A DNA stretch of 14,294 bases. Origin: JAMOAW01 sp039908535 (lineage in GTDB: Bacteria; Pseudomonadota; Magnetococcia; Magnetococcales; JADFZT01). The translations under genes were made by a program, and so were the position numbers. The stretch covers positions 1 to 14,294 of the forward strand of contig JAMOAW010000091.1 in the NCBI GenBank assembly GCA_039908535.1, given 5' to 3'. Position 1 is the stretch's first letter, and every line of letters starts with the position of its first letter. Under the pieces are notes generated by a model. The model made no database searches. It had not been told where the DNA came from and saw only the letters and a list, made by a program, of their open reading frames with translations. Below, piece after piece: positions 6,913 through 14,056 of the stretch.

Positions 6913-9900
6913 ATGATCGCTTGGTTGATTCGTTGGTCGTGTCGCAATATATTGTTAATTTTAATCGGTACCTTTTTTATTATCGGAAGCGGCATCTATG
7001 CCATTACCCACATTCCATTGGATGCTATTCCCGATCTATCTGATGTACAAGTGATTCTCTATACCGAATATCCCGGTCAATCCCCACAAGTGGTAGAGGA
7101 TCAAATCACCTATCCTCTCACAACGGCCATGTTATCGGTGCCGCGTTCGAAGCTGGTGCGGGGAGTGTCATTTTTTGGTGGTTCCATGGTTTATGTCATT
7201 TTTCAAGATAGCACCGATATTTATTGGGCGCGCAGTCGGGTTTTGGAATATCTCAATTTTGTCTCCAAGCGTCTTCCATCTGGAGTCACCCCAACATTAG
7301 GCCCCGATGCCACTGGGGTAGGTTGGGTTTATCAATATGTTCTTTTGGCCAAAGAGCGTTCGTTGGCCGAACTGCGCACCCTACAAGATTGGTATTTGCG
7401 TTATCATCTGGCCAAGGCCGAAGGGGTGGCCGAGGTGGCCAGTGTTGGTGGATATGTCCAACAATATCAAGTAATTGTCGATCCACAGCAACTGCAAGCT
7501 TACAACATTCCTCTCTCCCGCATTACCCAAGCCATTGCCATGAGCAACCGGGATGTTGGCGGACGGGTGATCGAAATGGCCGAGACCGAATATATGGTGC
7601 GCGGTCTTGGTTATTTGCGCAATATAGACGATATTAAAAAAATCGTCCTCAAAGAGGTCAACGGCACCCCTATTCGTTTAATGGATGTAGCCCGGGTTGA
7701 ACTTGGCCCCGATGAACGCCGAGGCATGGCCGAACTCAACGGCGAGGGAGAGGTGGTGAGCGGCATTGTGATACAACGTTATGGCCAAAACGCCCTGGAT
7801 GTCATACAAAACGCCAAAGACAAACTCACCGAGATCGCCGACAGCCTTGGTAAAGATATCCAGATTGAAGCGGTTTACGACCGTTCCGAGTTGATTTTAA
7901 AAGCCATTGAGACCCTCAAACACACATTGATTGAAGAAAGCCTTATTGTGGCGGCGGTCTGTATTCTTTTTTTAATGCATGTCCGTAGTGCCTTCGTGGC
8001 CATTTTAATGCTGCCGGTGGGGGTACTGATTGCCATAATTCTTATGCAGACTTTGGGAATGACCTCCAACATTATGAGCTTAGGGGGGATCGCCATAGCC
8101 GTAGGGGCCATGGTGGATGCCGCCATTGTCATGATTGAAAACGCCCATAAGCATTTAGAACGGGCCGCGCCCGACACTCCACGCCATCAAATTTTGATGG
8201 AAGCCGCCGTAGAGGTTGGTCCACCACTCTTTTTTAGCTTATTGATCATCACCGTCTCTTTTTTGCCAGTTTTCACCCTAGAGGCGCAAGAGGGTCGTTT
8301 GTTTAAACCTTTGGCTTTTACCAAAACCTTTGCCATGGGAGGGGCGGCCATGTTGTCCATCTCTTTGGTGCCGGTGTTGATGTTATTGTTTGTGCGGGGG
8401 CGCATTATGCCAGAAAAACGCAATCCCCTCAATCGATTTTTAATCTGGATCTATCGTCCAATCATTCACAGTGTATTGAGAGCTAAGATTTTTTTTATAT
8501 TATTGGCCCTTGTAGCTCTTGGGGTCACGGTGGTGCCGGCCATGCGTTTGGGGAGTGAATTTATGCCGACACTTTATGAAGGCTCGTTATTATACATGCC
8601 CACCACCCTTCCTGGCCTTTCGATCACCAAAGCCGAAGAGCTTCTACAAACCCAGGATAAAATCATTAAAACCTTTCCAGAGGTGGCCTCGGTTTTTGGT
8701 AAAGCTGGTCGCGCCGCCACCGCCACCGACCCGGCCCCCATGGAGATGTTTGAAACGGTGATTAATCTCAAACCAGAAAAGGAATGGCGATCCGGGATGA
8801 CCACTGATAAGCTCATTGCCGAAATGGATGAGGCCCTGCAAATGCCAGGGGTGAGCAACGCCTGGACCATGCCTCTCAAGGCGCGCATTGATATGCTTTC
8901 GACCGGCATTCGCACACCAGTGGGGGTGAAGGTATTTGGAAACAATCTAGAAGAGTTGGAATCTGTAGCTGCTCGCATTGAAGCGGTAGTGAAAAAAATT
9001 CCTGGCACCACCAGTGCTTATGCCGAACGGGTGGGTGGCGGGTATTATCTCACCATTGAACCCAACCGCAACGCCATTGCCCGTTATGGTCTCAACATAG
9101 ACGACCTGCAAGAGGTGATTTTGACCGCTTTAGGGGGAGAAAGTGTCACCACCACGGTGGAGGGACGGGAGCGGTTTAGTGTCAATGTGCGTTATCCACG
9201 AGATTTTCGTTCCAGCCCGGAATCGATTGCCAAACGTGTTTTAGTTCCCACCAAAGATGGCGCACATATTCCCTTAGGGGAGTTGGTGACCATACGCAAT
9301 GAAAAAGGTCCAGCGGCCATTCGGACTGAAAACGCACTCCTTTCGGTCTATATTTTTATCGACATTCGCAACCGAGATATCGGTCGTTATGTGGAGGAGG
9401 CCCGTTTGGCTGTGCAAGATCAAGTCAAAATGCCTGCTGGTACCTTTATTAAATGGAGCGGTCAATTTGAATATATGGAACGGGCTTTGGCTAAACTCAA
9501 AATTGTCATTCCTCTGACGATCTCTTTAATATTTTTACTGCTTTATTTGAATTTTCGACGGCTTACCGAAACATTTATCGTCATGCTTTCATTGCCTTTT
9601 GCGCTGATTGGAGGAATTTGGCTGATGTATTGGATGGAATTTAATTTAAGCATTGCCGTTGCGGTTGGTTTTATTGCTTTAGCTGGGGTAGCTGCCGAGA
9701 CTGGGGTAGTGATGTTGATTTATTTGGATCATGCTTTAGTTGCGTTAAAAGCCCAACGGGCTGCTGCCAATCTTCCTTTTACCCGTCGTGATCTTTATGC
9801 CGCCATTATGGAGGGGGCGGTGGAGCGGGTACGTCCCAAGATGATGACGGTTGTTGCCATTATGGCGGGTCTACTGCCTATTATGTGGAGTAGTGGCACA

Positions 9901-10035
9901 GGTTCTGAAGTCATGCGCCGCATTGCTGCTCCCATGGTAGGCGGCATGATTTCGTCGACGCTATTAACCTTAATCGTTATTCCTGCTGTTTACGCACTCA
10001 TTAAAGAGTTTTCCATCTCAAAAGAGGCAAAATAA
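6913..10035 (+). CDS. cusA: Heavy-metal RND efflux pump, CusA-like, Cu(I)/Ag(I)
   Basis: An inner-membrane proton-driven RND permease, 1040 aa, full length for CusA (1047). The N-terminus MIAWLIRWSCRN and TM1 are typical. TM4 has GGIAIAVGAMVDAAIVMIEN with the proton-relay Asp at about residue 402. The C-terminal relay is Glu929 in GVAAETGVV and Lys976 in RVRPKMMTV. The three periplasmic ligands of CusA (Met573, Met623, Met672) correspond to Met562, Met612 and Met661, all offset by 11. They sit in LLYMPTTLPG, PMEMFETVINLKP and RIDMLSTGI. This supports monovalent copper/silver as substrate. A modest AAGGGT precedes the ATG. It lies 185 nt after the lipoprotein gene, so it may have its own promoter; a TATAAAT occurs at 6891-6897 but no good -35 was found. 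Confidence 0.96.
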   Translation: MIAWLIRWSCRNILLILIGTFFIIGSGIYAITHIPLDAIPDLSDVQVILYTEYPGQSPQVVEDQITYPLTTAMLSVPRSKLVRGVSFFGGSMVYVIFQDSTDIYWARSRVLEYLNFVSKRLPSGVTPTLGPDATGVGWVYQYVLLAKERSLAELRTLQDWYLRYHLAKAEGVAEVASVGGYVQQYQVIVDPQQLQAYNIPLSRITQAIAMSNRDVGGRVIEMAETEYMVRGLGYLRNIDDIKKIVLKEVNGTPIRLMDVARVELGPDERRGMAELNGEGEVVSGIVIQRYGQNALDVIQNAKDKLTEIADSLGKDIQIEAVYDRSELILKAIETLKHTLIEESLIVAAVCILFLMHVRSAFVAILMLPVGVLIAIILMQTLGMTSNIMSLGGIAIAVGAMVDAAIVMIENAHKHLERAAPDTPRHQILMEAAVEVGPPLFFSLLIITVSFLPVFTLEAQEGRLFKPLAFTKTFAMGGAAMLSISLVPVLMLLFVRGRIMPEKRNPLNRFLIWIYRPIIHSVLRAKIFFILLALVALGVTVVPAMRLGSEFMPTLYEGSLLYMPTTLPGLSITKAEELLQTQDKIIKTFPEVASVFGKAGRAATATDPAPMEMFETVINLKPEKEWRSGMTTDKLIAEMDEALQMPGVSNAWTMPLKARIDMLSTGIRTPVGVKVFGNNLEELESVAARIEAVVKKIPGTTSAYAERVGGGYYLTIEPNRNAIARYGLNIDDLQEVILTALGGESVTTTVEGRERFSVNVRYPRDFRSSPESIAKRVLVPTKDGAHIPLGELVTIRNEKGPAAIRTENALLSVYIFIDIRNRDIGRYVEEARLAVQDQVKMPAGTFIKWSGQFEYMERALAKLKIVIPLTISLIFLLLYLNFRRLTETFIVMLSLPFALIGGIWLMYWMEFNLSIAVAVGFIALAGVAAETGVVMLIYLDHALVALKAQRAAANLPFTRRDLYAAIMEGAVERVRPKMMTVVAIMAGLLPIMWSSGTGSEVMRRIAAPMVGGMISSTLLTLIVIPAVYALIKEFSISKEAK

Positions 10036-10162
10036 TTAAAAAAAAAGGGGTCTGGGGGATTGCCCCCAGGGTTTTGATTTTGCCTTTGCCTTTGAACTCG
10101 GTTTTTCTTTCTTCAAAAAGCAGGGGGATTGGGGGATGCAATCCCCCAAGGTCTTAATTTTG
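10036..10162 (-). repeat. Dispersed intergenic repeat, copy B (inverted relative to copy A)
   Basis: The reverse complement matches copy A (1-121) almost throughout, with a 6-nt insertion in the spacer and a handful of substitutions. It starts at the base after the pump stop codon. On the plus strand it reads TTAAAAAAAAAGGGG, the hairpin CTGGGGGATTGCCCCCAG (about 10052-10069), a T-rich spacer, and the second hairpin ending ATCCCCCAAGGTC. The hairpins probably end transcription of the efflux operon. It lies 8 nt before the open phosphoesterase frame. Confidence 0.87.
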
Positions 10163-10280
10163 TTTGTAATTTTTCAGAATAACCATTGCAATCAAATACA
10201 ACCAAATTTATAATAACGCATCATTTTATTTTCATTTTGCGGAGTATCCCCATGGCCAATGGCTGGATCAAGCCGCCGAA

Positions 10281-11159
10281 ATGGGGGAAAAACTAGCGCA
10301 TCAAATTCAAAAAATTATCACACAACAAAAAATTCCAATCCCCCTCTCCCTCGTCATCACCACCGGGGATATTGCGGATACGGCGGACCCAGTTGAATAT
10401 TTAGTGGCCAAAGATTTTTTTGATGCTTTGTACACAAAAAGTAACTTAGAAACCAAATATGCCGTTTTTATGCCTGGCAATCACGATGTCTCTTTTAGTG
10501 AGTGCCAATCGGTTCATAAATTAGCAAAATATAAAAACTTTGAGCCTCAACAGCTTATTGATGAACAGGAAAAAAGAAAATTTAAAAATTACAATGAATT
10601 TATTAAAAATTTTCACAATTCTACTGACGATATTCCCCGTAAAGCATTAAAAAACGGATCTTTTTTATACAACTTTCCTGACCTTGGTTTGGCCGTTATG
10701 GCCCTCAACTCCAACGAGGAGATCTCCCACCTTACAGAAAAAAGCGCGGGGTTGATTAGCGAAACACAGTTCCAAGCGGTTTTAGAGGCTTGGCCGAAAG
10801 AGGGAATTACCCTTTTGGCGTTGCACCATAACCCAATCTCTGCCCCCGATTTCCAACGAAAAAGATTGGAAAACATTATAGAACAAAAAAAACCAACCCT
10901 GCTTTTGCATGGGCATCAGCACAGCAATAATTCAAAAGTCTCCTGGAGCAATTGCCCAATTCTTAGTATTGGCAGCCTTTCTGCCAGGGGCGAAAAACTG
11001 CCATCCGATGAACAAAACACCTGCCAACTTATTTTACTCCATCCCCGACTACAGAGTAAAAATTATCGTTATCCACTTGTTTATGATTATCCTGCCAAAA
11101 TCTCCAAAAAATCCAATCACAAAAAAAACTGTTCCTCCAAAATTTTCAGCCGATTGTAA
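10281..11159 (+). CDS. Calcineurin-like metallophosphoesterase domain, 5' end incomplete; probably the N-terminal half of a split gene
   Basis: A 292-aa frame with most motifs of the calcineurin-like phosphoesterase fold: TTGDIAD (Asp30), MPGNHD (Asn67-His68), ALHHNP (His182/183) and LLLHGHQHS (His212/214). Motif I (D-x-H), which binds the first metal, is absent after ATG 10281. Upstream the frame stays open to the TAA at 10167-10169 and reads FYFHFAEYPHGQWLDQAAE (10224-10280), which resembles the expected continuation with Tyr where the Asp should be. There is no ATG, GTG or TTG in that stretch, and ATG 10281 has no ribosome site. The last residues (KISKKSNHKKNCSSKIF) look like the join to the NTPase frame, broken at the A8 run. 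Substrate unknown. It may be a nucleotide or nucleic-acid phosphodiesterase effector, now possibly inactive. Confidence 0.72.
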   Translation: MGEKLAHQIQKIITQQKIPIPLSLVITTGDIADTADPVEYLVAKDFFDALYTKSNLETKYAVFMPGNHDVSFSECQSVHKLAKYKNFEPQQLIDEQEKRKFKNYNEFIKNFHNSTDDIPRKALKNGSFLYNFPDLGLAVMALNSNEEISHLTEKSAGLISETQFQAVLEAWPKEGITLLALHHNPISAPDFQRKRLENIIEQKKPTLLLHGHQHSNNSKVSWSNCPILSIGSLSARGEKLPSDEQNTCQLILLHPRLQSKNYRYPLVYDYPAKISKKSNHKKNCSSKIFSRL

Positions 11160-13971
11160 AAACTTTCTTAAAGAATACCAAGACCGCTTTAAAACTCGGT
11201 ACAGCAATTGGGATCTGGCCAATCTGGGGGTGGTGCAAGGGGGTGGGGCGGATCGACCCATTGAGGCCAAACTGAAAGATATGTTTATCCCCTTACGGAT
11301 GGGAAAAATTATCGATCCCAATACATTTAACGATGGTAAAGCCATCGAACCGAAACAACTCCTTGAGGAACGAAAAAATCACCTCATGATTCGTGGTTCG
11401 GCTGGATCGGGAAAAACGACCTGGGTAAGGTATCTATTTCACACCCTTATGAACGATCATTTTGACTTTATTTTTCCCATTTACCTGGAACTTCGCGCTC
11501 TAGCCTCAGATTGGGCCAAACACCCAAGCAACAAGGATCATATATCCTTGGACACCTTTTTGGCTCAAACTCTAGTAGCAGAAGGAACGAATAACCTTTG
11601 CCTCAAACAAATCTTGGCCAACACAACAGCCCCTCGCATCCTGCTGCTGGTAGATGGTTGGGACGAATTGGGTCATTTAGGGACGCTCTTCTGGGAACGG
11701 CTCGCGGGATTTATGAGCAGCTATCCCCATATTCAAGTGATTGCAACAAGCCGTCCCTATGGTGAACGCATGCCAAAAAAGGAGGATGGTTTCGAGGAGT
11801 TGACCATTCAGCCCCTAGACGATACAGAAATTCACCTGTTAGCCAACCGTTTTTATGAACGCGTTTATCAAAATGACACAACGAATCAATTAATTTATAT
11901 AGAAAGATTTAAAAATGCACTCAAAGCCGCACCAGAGACCAAAGCTCTGGCACGGGTGGCCATTCAACTCACCATGCTATTACTGATCAGCCGTTCCCAC
12001 GAACTCCCAGACAAACGCCATCGTCTCTATGACCTCTGTCTCAAAAGCTTTCTCACTGCCCGTCCTGACAATACGCAAAAAACGGGTGGACAACTCTTTA
12101 ATTTTCAATGGCGACCAGAGGACGGGGCGGAGCGATTTCAAATGGTCGCGGCCCTAGCGGCACAGATCCAGGAAAAAGGGTATAAAAAATTAAATCGCGC
12201 CCCTATTGTTCGTCACCGCAACGAATTGCTCGACATGTTGGTAGAGATTAGCCAAAATAAATGGGATGAAAAACAACGTAACGGCTTTCTCAACTGGCTC
12301 TCTACCGCTGCTGGGGTGATGGTAGAGCGGGATGATAATACCTTCACCTTTGCCCATCTCAGCTTTCAAGAACACCTCACCGCCGCCCATTTAGAGGCCA
12401 CCGTTGAAGGAAATGACCAACGCGCTAACCTTTGTCTAAATAAAATATACGATCCAAATTGGTGGGAGACCATGCGCCTTTGGGCCGCCCAGGTAGGAGA
12501 CAGAAACAAGGCTAATCTTACCCCGGTCATGGAGGCTCTACTTCCCGACAAAATATGCGGCATCTGGTTTGCAGGAACGCTTCTAGCGGATGGTCTTTTT
12601 CAGGATGCAGAAATGCATGCGTGGTTAGAACAAATCATTCCCCTCCTTCGGCAATCGTGGTGGCTATTTACCGACAATTGCCTCCAGGCTTGGCAAAACA
12701 GCCGCCAAGTCGATCGACGACAAAACATGCAGAAACAACTTCACCAAGCCGCGCATAAACTCCCTTGGCTGCTTTGGTGGCGTTTTTATGCAGTCTGTGA
12801 AGGATCAGGGCTGACACCACCCCCATTGCCAACAGAAGGCAACGCCAAATATTTAATTGCAGAGATAGTTGCCCACGATTCAATGACCAAAGAACTTGTT
12901 GCAACTGGACGGGTGTTGGTAGGAGGGGCTCCCGCTTGGCCAGGATTCGCATTTCCAGAAATCGCCCTCCTCCATTGTTGGCCTGGACAGCGCAGATTGG
13001 CTGGAGTGCAACTCCAATCTTTGGTCAACTTGCTTTTACAACAAAATGAAATTACTCAAATAATGTTTCATTTTACTAGACAAATATCACCGCAAGAGAT
13101 CTTACAGAACGATGACGTTGCCCGCGACGTTGCCAGCTACATTGCCCACGACGTTGCCCGCGACGTTGCCCGCGACGTCGCCCGCGACATCGCCCGCGAC
13201 ATCGCCCGCGACATCGCCCGCGACATCGCCCGCGACATCGCCCGCGACGTCGCCCGCGACGTTGCCAGCTACGTTGCCCGCTACGTTGCCCGCTACGTTG
13301 CCCGCGACGTTGCCATCTACGTTGCCCGCGACGTTGCCATCTACGTTGCCAGCTACGTTGCCCGCGACGTTACCCGCAACATTGACAGCGACTTTGCCCG
13401 CTACGTTGCCCGCTCTATAACCAACCAACAAAATCCAAGTGACGAAAGCTGCGCATTCGCTTTATCATGGATGTTTTCATGCGGTAAGCTTTCACCCAGA
13501 TGGCTATTTGCCAACATGAAAAATATTGATAAAAATACAAAATTCCATACCGAACTCACCCTCTTCCAAAAAGCCTCACAACTCTCCTATGGTCGCAATT
13601 CTGAAATCGCTGCCGATTTTCTCCAAGAAACCGAAGCCTATACTGGCGATCCCCTCTGGCCCAGATTGGCTCGGCACATTGCCCAACCAGGGATGCGGCA
13701 TCTTCCACATGCACAAAAATATATCGAAGACGATCACCAATTTTTGCGCAACCTCGCGCAAAATCCTCAGTTACGGCAAGCTGGAGAAGAATATGGAAGT
13801 GATTATCTCTACTGGGGATTAAAATATATCGTGCGGGGAGATGTGTTGCTGGATGACGGAACGGAGATCACCTTGGATCAATTTTGTACACAAGAAAACC
13901 TCCCCCTTCTCCCCTTTATCGAACCCCAACCAGAACCCTTGATGATCGACTGGGATAAAAAAAAGAAATAA
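11083..13971 (+). CDS. NACHT-family STAND NTPase with tetrapeptide-repeat region (NLR-like)
   Basis: From this ATG 962 aa, but the start is unsupported: no candidate (10909, 11008, 11083) has a ribosome site, and recognisable sequence begins only near 11131, suggesting the frame is normally entered from the phosphoesterase. Residues are numbered from 11083. A linker with LANLGVVQGGG and FIPLRMGK is followed by Walker A GSAGSGKTTW (105-114), Walker B ILLLVDGWDELG (about 186-197), ATSRP (221-225), and a helical/winged-helix part with FAHLSFQEHLTAAHLE (423-438), typical of NACHT proteins. Residues 679-778 are 25 tandem V-A-R-D-like tetrapeptides. A unique C-terminal domain of about 180 residues ends in DWDKKKK. 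Such NTPases oligomerise on sensing a trigger, and several bacterial ones defend against phage. The trigger and role here are inferred. Confidence 0.85.
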   Translation: MIILPKSPKNPITKKTVPPKFSADCKNFLKEYQDRFKTRYSNWDLANLGVVQGGGADRPIEAKLKDMFIPLRMGKIIDPNTFNDGKAIEPKQLLEERKNHLMIRGSAGSGKTTWVRYLFHTLMNDHFDFIFPIYLELRALASDWAKHPSNKDHISLDTFLAQTLVAEGTNNLCLKQILANTTAPRILLLVDGWDELGHLGTLFWERLAGFMSSYPHIQVIATSRPYGERMPKKEDGFEELTIQPLDDTEIHLLANRFYERVYQNDTTNQLIYIERFKNALKAAPETKALARVAIQLTMLLLISRSHELPDKRHRLYDLCLKSFLTARPDNTQKTGGQLFNFQWRPEDGAERFQMVAALAAQIQEKGYKKLNRAPIVRHRNELLDMLVEISQNKWDEKQRNGFLNWLSTAAGVMVERDDNTFTFAHLSFQEHLTAAHLEATVEGNDQRANLCLNKIYDPNWWETMRLWAAQVGDRNKANLTPVMEALLPDKICGIWFAGTLLADGLFQDAEMHAWLEQIIPLLRQSWWLFTDNCLQAWQNSRQVDRRQNMQKQLHQAAHKLPWLLWWRFYAVCEGSGLTPPPLPTEGNAKYLIAEIVAHDSMTKELVATGRVLVGGAPAWPGFAFPEIALLHCWPGQRRLAGVQLQSLVNLLLQQNEITQIMFHFTRQISPQEILQNDDVARDVASYIAHDVARDVARDVARDIARDIARDIARDIARDIARDVARDVASYVARYVARYVARDVAIYVARDVAIYVASYVARDVTRNIDSDFARYVARSITNQQNPSDESCAFALSWMFSCGKLSPRWLFANMKNIDKNTKFHTELTLFQKASQLSYGRNSEIAADFLQETEAYTGDPLWPRLARHIAQPGMRHLPHAQKYIEDDHQFLRNLAQNPQLRQAGEEYGSDYLYWGLKYIVRGDVLLDDGTEITLDQFCTQENLPLLPFIEPQPEPLMIDWDKKKK
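11121..11128 (+). other. A8 run at the junction of the phosphoesterase and NTPase frames
   Basis: Eight A lie at 11121-11128, with A6 at 11106-11111 nearby. In the phosphoesterase frame this reads AAA AAA AAC and runs to a stop at 11157-11159. With one base fewer it reads NHKKTVPPKFSADCKNF and continues through the whole NTPase. It is either a frameshift mutation, a sequencing error, or a slippage site that makes a fused protein from part of the transcripts. Confidence 0.6.
13117..13416 (+). repeat. 25 tandem 12-bp units encoding V-A-R-D-like tetrapeptides
   Basis: Exactly 300 nt in frame. Units in order: VARD, VASY, IAHD, VARD x3, IARD x5, VARD, VASY, VARY x2, VARD, VAIY, VARD, VAIY, VASY, VARD, VTRN, IDSD, FARY, VARS. 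The five IARD units (13189-13248) are identical at DNA level (ATCGCCCGCGAC), and VARD-VAIY is doubled (13297-13344), as expected of recent slippage or unequal crossover. The last four units are decayed. Because the unit is a multiple of three and lacks stops, several other frames stay open across it by chance. Confidence 0.95.
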
Positions 13972-14035
13972 AAAGGTGGTCGGTGCGATGAAAGCCATCA
14001 GAAACATGGTCGCTTAACGAGTGCCTGAACAACAA
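13972..14035. other. Short spacer after the NTPase gene
   Basis: No gene, hairpin terminator or promoter was recognised in these bases between the NTPase stop and the partial repeat. Confidence 0.5.
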
Positions 14036-14056
14036 ACAAAATCAAGACCGTGGGGG
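14036..14056 (+). repeat. Partial copy of the dispersed repeat
   Basis: CAAAATCAAGACCGTGGGGG matches the left end of copy A (CAAAGTCAAGACCTTGGGGG) at 18 of 20 positions and stops where IS3 transposase homology begins. The coordinates are approximate by a few bases. Confidence 0.55.

Noticed and set aside
8574..9011. 145-aa open frame on the minus strand within the pump gene
   Set aside because: It is a shadow of a well-supported full-length RND gene on the plus strand with all family motifs.
10909..11082. Upstream part of the NTPase frame, starting at ATG 10909
   Set aside because: It overlaps the conserved GHQH motif and C-terminus of the phosphoesterase, shows no recognisable domain and has no ribosome site; it is probably an out-of-frame extension.
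13117..13416. CRISPR-like array
   Set aside because: Units are contiguous 12-bp repeats without spacers, inside a coding frame.
13102..13431. Long open frames on the minus strand (Gly-Asn-Val-Ala repeats) and in a second plus frame (Thr-Leu-Pro-Ala repeats) across the 12-bp array
   Set aside because: A stop-free 12-bp unit keeps other frames open automatically. They have no ribosome sites and no independent homology, and the NTPase frame explains the region.
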